Notes: generated by a model from the sequence alone, not told the origin. A stretch of 64,000 nt of DNA from Parasponia andersonii (GCA_002914805.1 JXTB01000428.1:265384-329383); one strand, 5' to 3'; positions 46,101 to 58,142 are shown, numbered from the stretch's first letter. Made by a program: numbers and translations.

Positions 46101-48447
46101 CTTTCAAATTATTTTTGAGAGTGATTTTTTTAAAAATAATTATTTAATAATAATATTTTCTAAATATTGTATAAAAGTCATATTTTTGTAAATGATCAAT
46201 AAAAATGATATTTTTCTGAATTCCTTTAAATGTGATATTTATGTAATTCTTGGATTTTTGAGCGTAACTTTTGCTTGGGACCTCGAAATTGAGTTTTGAC
46301 TTTGAATTTAGACTTAATGAGACCGAGACATAGATTTTGATATAAAATATGATTATATTTCGTAGTAGCATGAAAATTTGAGTTTCATGGTACAAAAATT
46401 ACATCGTTTTATGTGCCACCGACTGGTCCCATGCCGAGATCCATTTTTGACAAAGTATATATCTAAAGTAGCATTTTTGGGTATTTTGAATTCAATGGTG
46501 ACATTCATTTCTCCATTTAAGACTCTGATAGAAAAGTCACATTTTTAAGTGGGGGATCCAGAAACTATCATTCATATATCCAAGTGACCAATAGGAATTT
46601 TTTCGAGTGTCATTGGTTTGATATTATTATCATATTGAGATAGAAGTTTAATTACCTGATTTTATATCTGTTTGATTTTTAATTACATTAAAACTTATTT
46701 ATGAAAAAATCGTGATTTCACGATGGTTTGACAAATTGTTGAAAATTATTAGATTATACTGGGATTTGACTATGCGGATTATTTTACATATTTTATATTG
46801 TTATTATGGAGTAATTTCCCATGTTGTAGTAAATCCCAAAATAATGTCAAGTTGGATTTTAAAACATGATTTGATTCATAGATGCACAGTTATTATAAAT
46901 AGTTACATATTGTACATACTATAGGATTACATACTTGAGTTCCATTATTGCATCATGGTAATTTAGATCGCTGGCGAGTTGCTGCAATGCTAGGTGAAAG
47001 ACCTAGGCCTATGCGCAGGTTTTTGGCTGATACACTTATAGTTAGTGTCAGATGCTAGGTGTTTTTGCTACAGAGGTATTACAAAGCCGTGATGGAAGGA
47101 TGAGAGTTCACTCATATGCATGGTTGATTTATGATATATACAATTATGTGGATTTGATTTTGATTTTGAATGTGTGATTATTCTGTATACCAATTGTTTT
47201 ATAAACTTGGTTTATAAATGGATTTTAGAAAAGATATTAACTATGCAAGTTTGGTAAAATTGTCTCTATTCAAAAAGGTAAATAAATTTTTATTGAACAT
47301 GTAAATGTTCACCCTCCTGCTTCTCCCACTTTCAGGTGTATACTTAATTAAGATAGTAATCTCGATGATGATAAGTTGCATAGCTTGTATAGACAGTTCT
47401 ACTCTAAATCCTTGGTGGGTGTTTGTATATTGTTATTTAGCCAAGATTAGTATATGGATGTATGAGGATGATTTTATTGTTAAATTGAGTATTTAAAACA
47501 ATAAGTGATTTTATATAACACATTTTGGACATTGAACTAAATATTTTAGTTAAACTCAATTTATCAAAGTTTATGACTTCTCAACAAGTTCTAAAAGAGA
47601 TATCTGAAAATTTTCTTAAACTTTGATGAATATTTATCTTATGAAATTAAAACTAATAAGTATTTTAATGAATAAAGAATTTATAATTATTTAAATATCA
47701 AAACGAAATTATCTAATACTTTATTTCTCTTAAATTCTGTAAAATTAATATTTTATTATATTTTCACTTAAAATTACTAAATATTAACATATATTAATCC
47801 AGCTTTAAATTCCTTTTTTGATGTTCTCGCTACAATTTATTTCCGCTATTAACCAATCATTTATTCAAATTCTTGCTTGTCCCAAAATAAATAAATATTA
47901 CTGTACCAACCAGTCTTTCCTCGTATAAAAATACGTACAATGACAATATCCGTAACGTATACATTCAAATAAGCTAAAACTAAAAACGTACCCAGGCACG
48001 ATAGGATAGGTTGAAGTGCCCCATTCATTCTTGACCATGTGCAGATCCGAGTGGCATATCCCACAATACAACACTTTAAACGTAACATCTTTCTCTCCAT
48101 TTTCCCTGCCGCCAAACAAACATTTACAGAAACCAAAATTTAGTTTTCTTATTATTATTATCTTTAACGATCCAAAAAGAACCCAAAAAATTTCCTCAAA
48201 ATTAAAAAAAAAAAAGATAAATTAAAAAAGCACAAGATACATCGTTATTCTTGGAAATTCACTTCTTCTCCTATACGGAGACTTATATCCTAAAAAAATA
48301 AAAAATAAATAAAAAAAGAACGGAAAAAAAAAAAACAAAAAAGAACAACCTTCTTGAGAAATGAAAGGGAGAGAGCACTCCAGAAGAATCTCTAGCTGCC
48401 CAACCAAATGCCTTCTTGGGGTGCTCTTCTTCGTATGACTTCGCCAT
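43161..48447 (-). CDS. CAD-A: cinnamyl/sinapyl alcohol or mannitol dehydrogenase-like zinc dehydrogenase, 5 exons
   Basis: Exons, in order of transcription: 48350-48447, 47992-48105, 43995-44508, 43589-43742, 43161-43366 (98, 114, 514, 154, 206 nt). All borders are GT/AG and the sum is 1086 nt, giving 361 aa with no stops. Catalytic zinc ligands Cys50 (GICHSDLH), His72-Glu73 (GHE) and Cys166. Structural zinc Cys103, 106, 109 and 117. NADP(H)-binding GLGGLG 191-196. Such medium-chain dehydrogenases act in the cytosol and interconvert hydroxycinnamyl (or related) aldehydes and alcohols. The position equivalent to Trp119 of bona fide CAD is Leu122, as in sinapyl-alcohol/mannitol-dehydrogenase-type members (family knowledge), so the true substrate is open. 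Intron 2 is 3.5 kb and contains a solo LTR. CAD-B lies 5 kb upstream in the same direction. Confidence 0.95.
45181..47834 (+). repeat. Solo chromovirus-type LTR in intron 2 of CAD-A
   Basis: It starts TGTAAAAACTGA (45181), homologous to the starts of LTR-c and LTR-e. It runs as their reverse complement: GC-rich block at 45490-45740, conserved block at 46275-46540, then GAACATGTAAATGTTC at about 47297. The right end is either ATTAACA at 47789, followed by TATAT as at 45176-45180, or CGCTACA at 47834. No internal retroviral sequence remains, so it is a solo LTR. It is antisense to the gene and does not affect exon borders or phase. Confidence 0.75.
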
Positions 48448-48780
48448 TAATTCTTCCCCTTCTCAATTCAATTCAACCTTATAACTATATAATGAAAATT
48501 TGTAACGTACGTAACGTAACGTGACAAAACAAATAAATTGGAGAGAACCACTCATAGGGAGAGACTTCTATTCGAGTCACTTGGCAATTGCAAGGCCGCT
48601 AAATGTGTGGCTACCCTTAACAGTCTTACATATATATATATATAGGAAAACGTATTGGCTTCGCTGATGTATTTGCGTAGCAAATAAAGTGCAAAAATTT
48701 TCTTGGCCGAAATACTTTCCCGGTCATGGTTATTTTCAGAAGCTCCCATCCACACGCTGATGACACGTGTCAGTTTTATT
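48448..48780 (-). promoter_or_regulatory. CAD-A 5' UTR and proximal promoter
   Basis: On the minus strand, a TATA-like run CCTATATATATATATATG lies at about 48629-48646, some 180 bp upstream of ATG 48447. Farther up is a 12-bp perfect palindrome TGACACGTGTCA (48761-48772) containing the CACGTG G-box, a bZIP/bHLH site. Several ACGT cores (about 48505-48523) lie near the presumed 5' UTR. Activity is inferred. Confidence 0.55.
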
Positions 48781-49009
48781 TCCTTATGGATGCATACTGA
48801 TGATTCGGGAGGAGGAATCGTCTCTCTCAATCTTTCGTGTACACTTGATGAATTCAATTCAGACTTTTATTTTTCACTTACGAGTGTTTTGCTCCATCTT
48901 TTTAGGAGTGATTTTAAAAATTTCTAAGAGTCTTGAAGAAGGTACAAGAGTAAAATACTCTCTTGGCTAAAATCAGCCAACACCAAGATCTCATTTTTGC
49001 CAATCTTAG
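48781..49009. other. Upstream region of CAD-A
   Basis: No recognised element. Short ORFs overlap on both strands without domain content. Confidence 0.4.
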
Positions 49010-49641
49010 AAATCTCATCTTCATCCAAGACGTTATTCTTGTCAATCCCATAAACCCCATCCTCTCCCTCCAATTATTCTCCGAATTCTCCCAAAAGCTT
49101 CACCTGAACCACGATGCTGCCTCCTTCCACTGGTACCCCCCATCTTCCACTTCTTCTATGACCCAACTAAATTCCAACCATTTTGTAGATTGATCGACAC
49201 TGCTCTATACATTGCCCACCAAGAATTTGCTGCCATCACCACCACCATGCCCTTCATTGTCGACCACCAACTTCTGGCCATGTCAACGTCGAAGACGATA
49301 ATGCTTCAAGCCATTTTCAAGGTTTGAGATCCAATACTAGCTCATCTCTTCTTCTTCCTCATTTGCTATATATTCATCCAAATTCACCCTATTTCCCCAA
49401 AATCATCGCCTGTGCTTATGGTCTACTCATGCCAGTCGCGTGTGTTCTAGGATTTCTCTATCTCGCTCTCAAGTTTTTATTTCCAAGCTTAGTGATGATG
49501 ATCGTTCATGAAATCAGTCTTAATTTAGGCTATTTTTTTCAAAACTATTTCACAGGCGAAATACGGAGTAAATTTAGTTTTAGTTTTGGATTACTCGATT
49601 TGAACTTTTTTATGGTTTTGGAAGTAGGATCGTTTTCATAG
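49010..49641 (+). other. Unusually open, GC-richer stretch, possible gene remnant
   Basis: From 49010 to 49327 one plus frame is open for about 105 codons without an early ATG, including FFYDPTKFQPFCRLIDTALY. Overlapping its end in another frame, 49324-49641 has an ATG-started 105-codon ORF with two hydrophobic stretches (around IIACAYGLLMPVACVLGFLY). I do not recognise either. They could be exons of a dead gene or chance; the region is more C-rich than its surroundings. Confidence 0.25.
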
Positions 49642-49799
49642 GGAACACTACCCAACTGTGACCAAGGAGTACAAAAAGACTGTTGACAAAGCCATGAAAA
49701 AGCTTAGGGGACTTATTGTTGAGACGAATTACACTATACTCATCCTTTGCCTTGCTTATGTCTTTTGTGTATATATATGTATGTGTGTGTGCCCGCGCA

Positions 49800-50397
49800 C
49801 GTGTTTGGATTGAATTTGTGACTACAAATAAATTTTGGGACTGATTTTTGTATATGTTGGATTGATTTATGATAATGATAGTTTTCTAGATCGTCACAAA
49901 ATTATACACGAAGAATAGTGGAGATCAAGAAGAAAGTGTAATGTAATGTTGTATGTTTTTAAATGATTTTAGACTAAATTTATGACTACAAATATATTTT
50001 AGGACTAATTTTGTATGTGCTAAATTGATTTGTGAAAATGACAATTTTATAAGTATTAGATTGTCGCAAATTGTGACTTTAAATTATAAGACAAATTGCG
50101 ATAATTCTTGTAAGAGAGCTAAAAATTTACAATTAGCAGTCATAAATCATATTTATGTGGTACAAAAATATGACTGTTATGAATTATATATGTTGGTATC
50201 ATATATATATATATATACATGCACAATGTGAATACTTATTTTCGTGTGTTAAATCGTCACAAATTATAATAATTTTTGTAAAACATATACAAATATTATG
50301 ACTCATAGTCATAAATTAAGTTTCGTTATACAAAATTATGATAGTTATGAATTATGTACGTTGGTATCACATATACACATATATATATATATGTATG

Positions 50398-50437
<40 letters not shown>

Positions 50438-50900
50438 CATTGAATTTGTTATCTAATGTGAATATTTATTTTGCTTTTGTAAGGCAGACACAAAATTTGT
50501 GACCAGTGGTCACAAATCAGTGTTACAAGGTCAAAAATTATGATTGTCATAAATTATGTGACTACTAGTATCATATATATTGACTACTAGTAGAGAAAAT
50601 GTCATGATTATTATTATAAAATTAAATTTATATCAAAAAAATGTTACCATGCCATTGTTGGCCAATAAAGAATAATACTTATATTTTTTTGTAACATTTA
50701 CACAAATTTTATTACTAAGAATCACAAATCATGATAACATATCAAGATTGTATAAATTACGATAACAAAATCTCACAATGTCTGTAATGATGTAAAATAT
50801 ATTGTGACCTTAAGTCCCAAAATTATGATCATGAGTCACAAATCGTGACTACTTCAAAATTAGTAATAGTGGAAAATAAATTTCTTATTCTAAAAAAATT
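49800..50900. repeat. Cluster of diverged ~170-bp repeats with GTCACAAA/TTTGTGAC words
   Basis: Three or more diverged units (about 50060-50220, 50255-50400, 50460-50600) share the order CGTCACAAATT, TCATAAATTATG and GGTATCATATATA. A TA/TG microsatellite sits at 50371-50434. Direct and inverted GTGAC/GTCAC words are typical of subterminal regions of plant DNA transposons such as CACTA elements, but no clear termini or target duplication was found. Confidence 0.4.
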
Positions 50901-52959
50901 CCTAAAAAAATATTGAGATGATAAATTGTCCAAAAATTGTGACATATGGTCTCATAATTTCGAATCGTATAAGGGCATTTTCAGAATTAATTTTTTTCTC
51001 TCTCCAAAAAATGCTAGAAATATAATTTTTTGCTCTTAGAAAAAAAATCTAAGAATCATTCCTAAAAAGTAAAATAGAGGCAAAACACTCCTAGTTGCCT
51101 TAATTTTCCTTCAAAGGCTCAAGTGTATAGCTCATTTCTTTTTCCTTTTTTCACGGGCACAGAACACAAATTTAGTAACTGACCGAGAAAAATTTAACAT
51201 CTCAAGATATGCCCTAATAGTGATAAAAAAAGTACAAATTGGAGCGAATTTGTATTCACAATGCGATGTATAATTGTGTAATTTAAACATTTCTTCCCAA
51301 TTTTAGTATTTAAATTTGTGTCTAATCAGTGGATTAATTTAATTACATGTCACTTATATTGTCAAACTAGCCACCTAATTGATTTTTCCTATTTGTTACT
51401 TGTTATTCAAATTTGTTGTATGATATGTTATTTATTAATTAGTAAAACATACATTTAGACACCAAATTCATACCAAGAATTTGGATTTGGATAATTTCAT
51501 TGCTAAAATTTTTTACTAATACATGATATTAATCTATCAGTTATACATAATTTGGAATACTAAAATTGGGATGAGAATTTATATTCTCACAAGGATGTAC
51601 TATCGTAAATGATTAATTTTTCTGGGAAGTTCTAAAACCATCCTATGTTTATGTACGCGCATTTAATTTCTATTTCCATTCATAAAAAAATCTTATAAAA
51701 TGTTATTATTTCTTAGTACATTTACGATATTCCAAAAATGCCCATCTTTTTCGAACTTTCCAGTTCATTATTGTTCTCAAGATAAAAATCACGTTTATAC
51801 TAAAAAAATAAATTAAAAGTTTAAGCTATTATTTAATGAAAAAAAAACAATCAAACAAGTGAAATATATGAAAGACGAAGGCACAACACCCTTCAAAACC
51901 TGCACAAATTCCCTTTGCTCCTTTTCTGGTTTGACTACTTGTGTCTTGTGGTTTAGAGAAAGATAGAATGGTTCTTTTCATTCCTTTTTTTATCTATTGT
52001 ATAAATTGATCCGGGGATGATCACGACTTCACCTATGCTTACAATGGTGAGACGGAAAATAAACTTGCTTTAATTTGTTTTCCATTTAATTTATATCGGA
52101 GATCTATAAGAATAAGATAAATATGTTCACAAATGTTTTATAATCATTAAATTAAAATTTTTAGAAAAACTTAATTGTTCAAATTTAGATCCTAAATTTT
52201 AGGAACTTAATCGTTCGAATTTATGGAAGCAAGTTTAGAAAAATATATGATGGCAATGGTCTTCATTGTTAGGGAAAAAAAGAAAAGAAAAAACCAAAAA
52301 CAACGGTATTTTTGTTTTCATATTTTACTGTGTTCAATGGTAATTTTATAAATAGATAATTATAAGCAAAACACATTAAAAGTATGAATATACAAAGACA
52401 ATTAAGTGATGCATTTAGAACCTCTCATTTTTTAAAAAAGAAAAAAAAAAGTAGCTCTATCGACACATCTTAGTTTTCTTTCCCCACATCCTAACAAAAA
52501 TCACTCTTAATCTAAAATTTAAATTTCAATTACAGCTTATTACACCCCTTTGTTATTTCAAAACAGTCCTTACTATTAAAATTGTATTTTTCTTTTCGTA
52601 CCCAATTTTTTTTTCAATTCCTGCCGCTCACCCCAACCATTTATCATTCTTGCACTTGAATCATTTATTGTTCTTTTATCAAATTCATAATACTCTAAAC
52701 TGCAAACCCTTTAGCATTTGATTCATTAATACTCGTTTTTAATAAATTCATACCCATTTTTATACTTTTTTGGAGAAATGTATATATACCACAAATATTT
52801 TATACATGAAATATAGTATATATTTTATAATGTATTGGGTATTTGTGAAACGCAAAGCAAAATAGTGGATACTAATCCTAAATTTGACGTTTTTTTATTA
52901 AGCCATTTAAATCCTTGAAGTAAACATGCAAGGTTCATTCGCCCGCCCCTTAATAATAA

Positions 52960-52962
<3 letters not shown>
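50901..52962. other. AT-rich intergenic DNA
   Basis: No coding signal. Only short A/T homopolymers and low-complexity stretches were seen. Confidence 0.55.

Positions 52963-53028
<66 letters not shown>
52963..53028. repeat. (GA)n microsatellite
   Basis: About 33 uninterrupted GA dinucleotides, about 410 bp downstream of the CAD-B stop codon. Confidence 0.98.
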
Positions 53029-53030
<2 letters not shown>

Positions 53031-53439
53031 GTTTTATCATATATACCATTTTATAATCCATTCATCAATATTTCACGTGAAAATGTGGGCCACATGTATT
53101 ACTAATAAAAAAGTATGTGTCAAAAAAATTGCACTGTGACCAATGATCACCACATTTAGAGCGATGGAGATCTAGGATGTAACAACTAATTGAGAAGAAA
53201 ATTATGTTAGTGTCGACCTATAAGCAATTGAGGACGTTTGTTAAAGCAATTGCACTTTATAAACAATAGGCAACTCTGTTAAAGCTATGGAGGACGTTTG
53301 TTCTCAAATCATTTTGGTCTATTATGCCATGTTTCTCCATACGCAAATAAAAGCTCACCATGGAAACCAAAACTAAGATTTTAAAATAAAATACAAAAAA
53401 AAAAAAAAAAACAAGAAAATCAAACTCAGACTTGTAACT

Positions 53440-56400
53440 TTAGTCTTCAGAATTAAGACCCATTGTGTTTCCCACATCAATGACGAATCGATATCTCACA
53501 TCTCCTTTTAAAAGTCTCTCCATTGCGGTGTTCACGTAATCAATTGGAATCACCTCAATTTCAGATGTAATTTTGTGTTTTGCTGCAAAATCCATCATCT
53601 CTTGTGTCTCTTTTATTCCTCCAATACAACTTCCAGCTACTATCTTCCTACCTGTTTTCCAAAACATAAAAAGAGTTCAGTCCAAGTCAAATTATAACTT
53701 CACCAAAAATTTTTTAAAAAAAAAAATCTATTTTGTAACTCTAAAAATGCTCTTCCAGAAGGACTTTTTTTTTTTTTTTTTCCTTTTTTTGCAAAGAAAC
53801 TCATTTTCCCAATTACCAAAAATTTGCATTCCATCACATGATATAGTACTTACCCAAGAGCAAAGGAAAAACTGGTAGCTCAAGTGGTTTATTCGGTGCA
53901 CCAACCATAATCAGCTTTCCATGAGACTTCAAAAGACCAATCAAAGGTAAAAGAGGGTGCACTGCAGAAACTGTATCAATAATACCGTCCATTGTGCCTA
54001 AGGCAGCCTTCAAAATGAAAACAATCAAATTAAAAAAAAAAAAAATTGATAAAATAACATTAAAGAAATCATTAACTAGTAGTAATAAATTACATTCTTA
54101 TAGTTAATGAAAATTTTGTACCTGTATCTGGTCTTTGTCACGGCTGACCAAAAACGCATCAGCACCAAGATGTTCAATGGCTTCTTCCTTCTTATTAGGA
54201 GACGTACTAATCACTGTGACCTTAGCTCCCATGGCCTTGGCAAATTTCACAGCAACATGGCCCAGCCCACCGAGCCCAACAATACCCACATGAGTACCGG
54301 GCTTATCGAGCCCAAAATACCTTAATGGGCTGTAAACAGTAATCCCAGCGCATAGGAGAGGAGCAGTGGCATCAAGAGGTAGATTGTCCGGAATGTGGAC
54401 CACAAAGTTCTGGTCCGCCACCATTATGTCGCAGAAGCCTCCACGTGTGCTGGCACCGTCGTGATAAGTGGCGCCACAAGTGGGTATCATTCTGGGGCAG
54501 TAATTTTCTAGATTGTTGGAGCAGTCGTGGCAGGATTGGCAAGATGCAATCATGTATCCAACACCAACGATGTCACCAACTTTGAACTTCTTCACTTGGT
54601 TCCCTATCTCTGTCACTACACCAACAATCTCGTGCCTATATTTATTGGATCAGAAAATAAAGTATTAATTTGGGTAAGTGTTATGTATTAATATATATAT
54701 ATAGGGTCAGTTTATATATAATTCTAATTCTAATAAAGTCCAAATCTCGGATTTTGTTAGAAATAAGAGTATTTTAAAAAATCCTTAAACTATAGAAACT
54801 GCCTCATTCAATCCAAATCACTTAGTTTATGCAATTTTTTTTTAAATGACTGATTACGGATTAGAAAATATAAAAATCGATTTGATCGGTTCGATTTTCG
54901 ATTTTAAACAAATTCGATCGGATTTAAATCGAACTGGCCAATAAGTTTGTATATATATTTTTTAAAATATATATATGTGTGTATCAATAGTTAAAAATTT
55001 AAGCTGATTTATTCTAATTGAGTAATAATTATTCTTAGCTCATTTAAGATTATATTAAAAAAAATATATGTATATTAAAAGTTAAAAATTTCAGTTCATT
55101 TATTCTAATTGAGTAATAATTACTCCTGGCTAATTTAAAACTATGTTATTTAAGACTTTTATGATATTTTAGATTTTAAGTTTTGTTATTATAATGTATT
55201 TAAGATTAAAGACTTTAAGTTTGTTATTCATTTTTGATTGACTTGAAAGTTGAATCTAAAATTCAAGTTTACTAAAGCTTTCGATTTAGTTGTACCTTTT
55301 AACTATATTATAGTTTATTTTTATATTTAGACTTTATATTTTAGATGAAATATGATTATGAAATGAGCTTACTTGATTAAATTTTATAAGTTTTCAAACC
55401 GTAGAAACCGCTCAAATTAGCCGCAAAAATATAAGTACAATCTAGCCGATTTAAATTAACTAATTCAAATTGTACGAATCAATAAACTAGTCAAATCTAG
55501 CCGATTTGAATTAACTAATTCAAACGGTACGGATCAATAAACTAGTCAAACCACACATTCAGATTAATATTATAAACAGCCCCGGTTAGAAAGGTTTACA
55601 CATATATATCAATGCGTGCATTTCTGTAATCAACATAAAATATAAATGTCTACTGAAATATGAATACGCACATGTATATTTGCTAACGATAGTATGCAAT
55701 GCAATACTAATTAATTTAATAATTTCCTTCTTTCCCGTATCGGTTGTGATTTTTAGTGCCTTTCTCTCTTATATATTATTAGCTATTTCGTAAAGTAATA
55801 TCAAACACAAGAAGAACATTGACCCCATTGGCCTTGGAGAATTCTGGTCAAAGTCAATTTAATTATTTTTCAGACGAATAAACTTAATAAATTATTGGAG
55901 ACTAGTGGACATAAGCAAAATTCACATTCGTACAATATTACTACTGAAAGAGACTAACACAAAGTAACAAATTTAATAATGACATGTTAAAATTCCAATA
56001 TATATCTAAGTGACCCACTTTTCTTTATTTACTAATTTACTCTTCCGTTGATACCAATATCCAAGGACTTTGACCATGGCACCATCCATTAGTATTTCTA
56101 AATTCTAATCTATCTGTCCATGCTTTTTGAAACCCATCCAACGCACTTCAATCTTTAATATTAATGCTAATTTTGTAAAGAGAAATAAACCCTATTATCA
56201 AATTGTTTACAATTTCGTAACATGATTGGATGGCATGCATATTTATATATGGCCATCCAATCATATTATATTTATGCTAGTTTTGTAAAGTTGTAAATCG
56301 TATTGTCAAATTGTTCACAATAGGTAAGCTAAACGGTATTTATCATCATAAATATAATATGATTGGATGACGATAAGTGAACATGATACCCAGGGACGAG

Positions 56401-57774
56401 AGGATAGGTGGAAAGACCCCATTCATTCTTGATCATGTGCAGATCCGAGTGGCATATCCCGCAGTACAACACTTTAAACGTTATGTCGTTTTCCTCTGTT
56501 TTCCTGCAATATATGAAACCCCAGTTAAAATCAAACAAAACTTGAGATTAATTTTTAAAAAATAAAAGAATCCAAAAACGTGCATTAGCTCAGGAATTTA
56601 TCCCAAGAGTAGTAGAATTGGTACCTCTTTAGTAAATAGAGCTGAAACTCTTTTTTATGTTAAAAAAAATAAAATAAAAAATAAGGAAACAACTCAGAAG
56701 TTAATTATATTTTTATACTATATTTTGTTCAATTGATACTTTTAATGTTTAATCCTAACATTTCAAATTTATGACTGCTCCGCTGGCTATGACCAATTAT
56801 AAGCCATAGCTAACTCTCCTCGTTCTAGCTGATCGTCACGTATGATGACGTCATCGTATGGAAGATCACCACCATGTCTCGATGAACAATTATGGCGCAC
56901 AACTATGTTGTTTATTTGAAATTAGAAATGAGAAAAATGGTTGAGTTTATGGATCGATCTTGGTGGCTTATTTTTTTTTTTTTGATGCCTATGTGATATT
57001 CAGTTTGAAATTGGAACCATCGAAGATTAGAGAGACAAGAAGAAGACGGAGAAGAGAGGAGAGAGAGAGGAATAAAATAATATATTTTATGTTTTAGAAC
57101 TTTTAATATTCGTTATATTCATTATCAAAATATTTAACTATAAATTAGTTTTGAAAATTATATAAAATCTTAAAAGGGTATTTTCATCAATTTATTAGTC
57201 AAAACACAAATTTAAAATGTGAGAATTAACATCGATGATTACCAAAATTAAAGATATAAATCAAACAAACAAATAAAATATACGAAATAAATATTTAATT
57301 AACCCGCAACAACTTAATTTGCTGTACTATATATTCCTATAAAACTATATATCCTTACATATTATACTGTTTATATATAGTACTTTATATTAGACTGAAA
57401 GTAGAGCAAAGTAATTATTTTCTCTTCAAAATTGTTATTATTTCTTCCCAGTAAAATATGAGAAGATTAATGGAATCCGTTTAGCTTCTTGATTTTTTTT
57501 TTCTCTTTTTATTTCTCCCTTTCAACATTCTTTCCTCCTCCACCTTATTCTTCTTCTTTTTTTCTTTATCATAAAGAGCCAAATTAATTATTAAATATTC
57601 TTGGAAAATTTTAACGGAAAGAATTTTTTTTACAAAGAATCTTGTTTAAAGGAAAAGTTAAGTAATTAACCTTCTGGAGAAATTGAAAGGAGAGAGGACT
57701 CCAGTAGTGTCTCTTGCTGCCCATCCAAATGCCTTCTTTTGGTGCTCTTCTCCTCCTTGAGGCTTTTTAGCCAT
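53440..57774 (-). CDS. CAD-B: cinnamyl/sinapyl alcohol or mannitol dehydrogenase-like zinc dehydrogenase, 5 exons
   Basis: Exons: 57671-57774, 56390-56503, 54122-54635, 53854-54007, 53440-53651 (104, 114, 514, 154, 212 nt). All borders are GT/AG and the total is 1098 nt, giving 365 aa with no stops. Exons 2-4 have exactly the lengths and phases of CAD-A, showing a tandem duplication. Catalytic zinc Cys52, His74, Glu75, Cys168; structural zinc Cys105, 108, 111, 119; GLGGLG 193-198. The residue matching Leu122 of CAD-A (Trp119 in bona fide CAD) is Pro124, and the Tyr two residues on is Cys126, so pocket shape may differ. The usual cofactor of the family is NADP(H). Introns are 1167, 1754, 114 and 202 bp. 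The C-terminal GLNSED tail is longer than in CAD-A. Confidence 0.95.
54950..55140. repeat. Diverged tandem duplication in CAD-B intron 2
   Basis: Two units share GTTAAAAATTT and then TTTATTCTAATTGAGTAATA (about 54990 and 55080), roughly 90 bp apart. Intronic, non-coding. Confidence 0.6.
55441..55550. repeat. Tandem duplication of 55 bp in CAD-B intron 2
   Basis: TCTAGCCGATTTAAATTAAC at 55441 recurs as TCTAGCCGATTTGAATTAAC at 55496. The two 55-bp units differ at about four positions. Confidence 0.85.
56222..56264. repeat. Hairpin-forming inverted repeat in CAD-B intron 2
   Basis: ATGATTGGATGGC (56222-56234) and its exact reverse complement GCCATCCAATCAT (56252-56264) are separated by 17 bp. 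A roughly 110-bp diverged direct repeat surrounds it (ATGCTAATTTTGTAAAG near 56163, ATGCTAGTTTTGTAAAG near 56274). It lies about 120 bp on the upstream (3' splice-free) side of the minus-strand intron, close to exon 2. Confidence 0.75.
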
Positions 57775-57821
57775 TATTTTTCGTCTGAATTCAGACAATT
57801 ATTTACAATGAGGTAAAACTC

Positions 57822-57857
<36 letters not shown>

Positions 57858-57960
57858 AGAGTGATAGTCGATATAATAAGGCCAATACTAGAGAATGTGC
57901 TTGTTATATATATAGGACGTGGCAGGACGATTAGTGTTACGTGCTTTGATGACGTACGTA
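57775..57960 (-). promoter_or_regulatory. CAD-B 5' UTR and proximal promoter
   Basis: The minus strand has CCTATATATATAAC (about 57903-57915) roughly 130 bp upstream of the ATG, a good TATA box. A (CT)n tract (GA on plus, 57823-57861) falls in the inferred 5' UTR. ACGT-core boxes lie above it, including GCCACGTCC (57915-57924) and ACGTACGT (57951-57959). Transcription start is inferred. Confidence 0.55.
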
Positions 57961-58142
57961 ACTATGTGAGCCGAGAATAATACAAATTGATGATATTGCA
58001 TAAAGAAGTTCTAAAAAGAAAAGGAAAAAAAAAACCTTAAAATGACTATTATTAGATTTACCATATATGTAGGGGGAAAAAAAAAAGTAAAGCGGGAAGA
58101 AAGTGAGATGGTAATGCAAAATAGTGATTGGATAATTGTTAA

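Noticed and set aside
47898..48136. Separate small minus-strand genes
   Set aside because: They are read-through frames over CAD-A exon 2 and its flanking introns.
43161..48447. CAD-A as a pseudogene because of the repeat in intron 2
   Set aside because: All five exons join in phase with GT/AG borders, no stops, and every zinc ligand intact.
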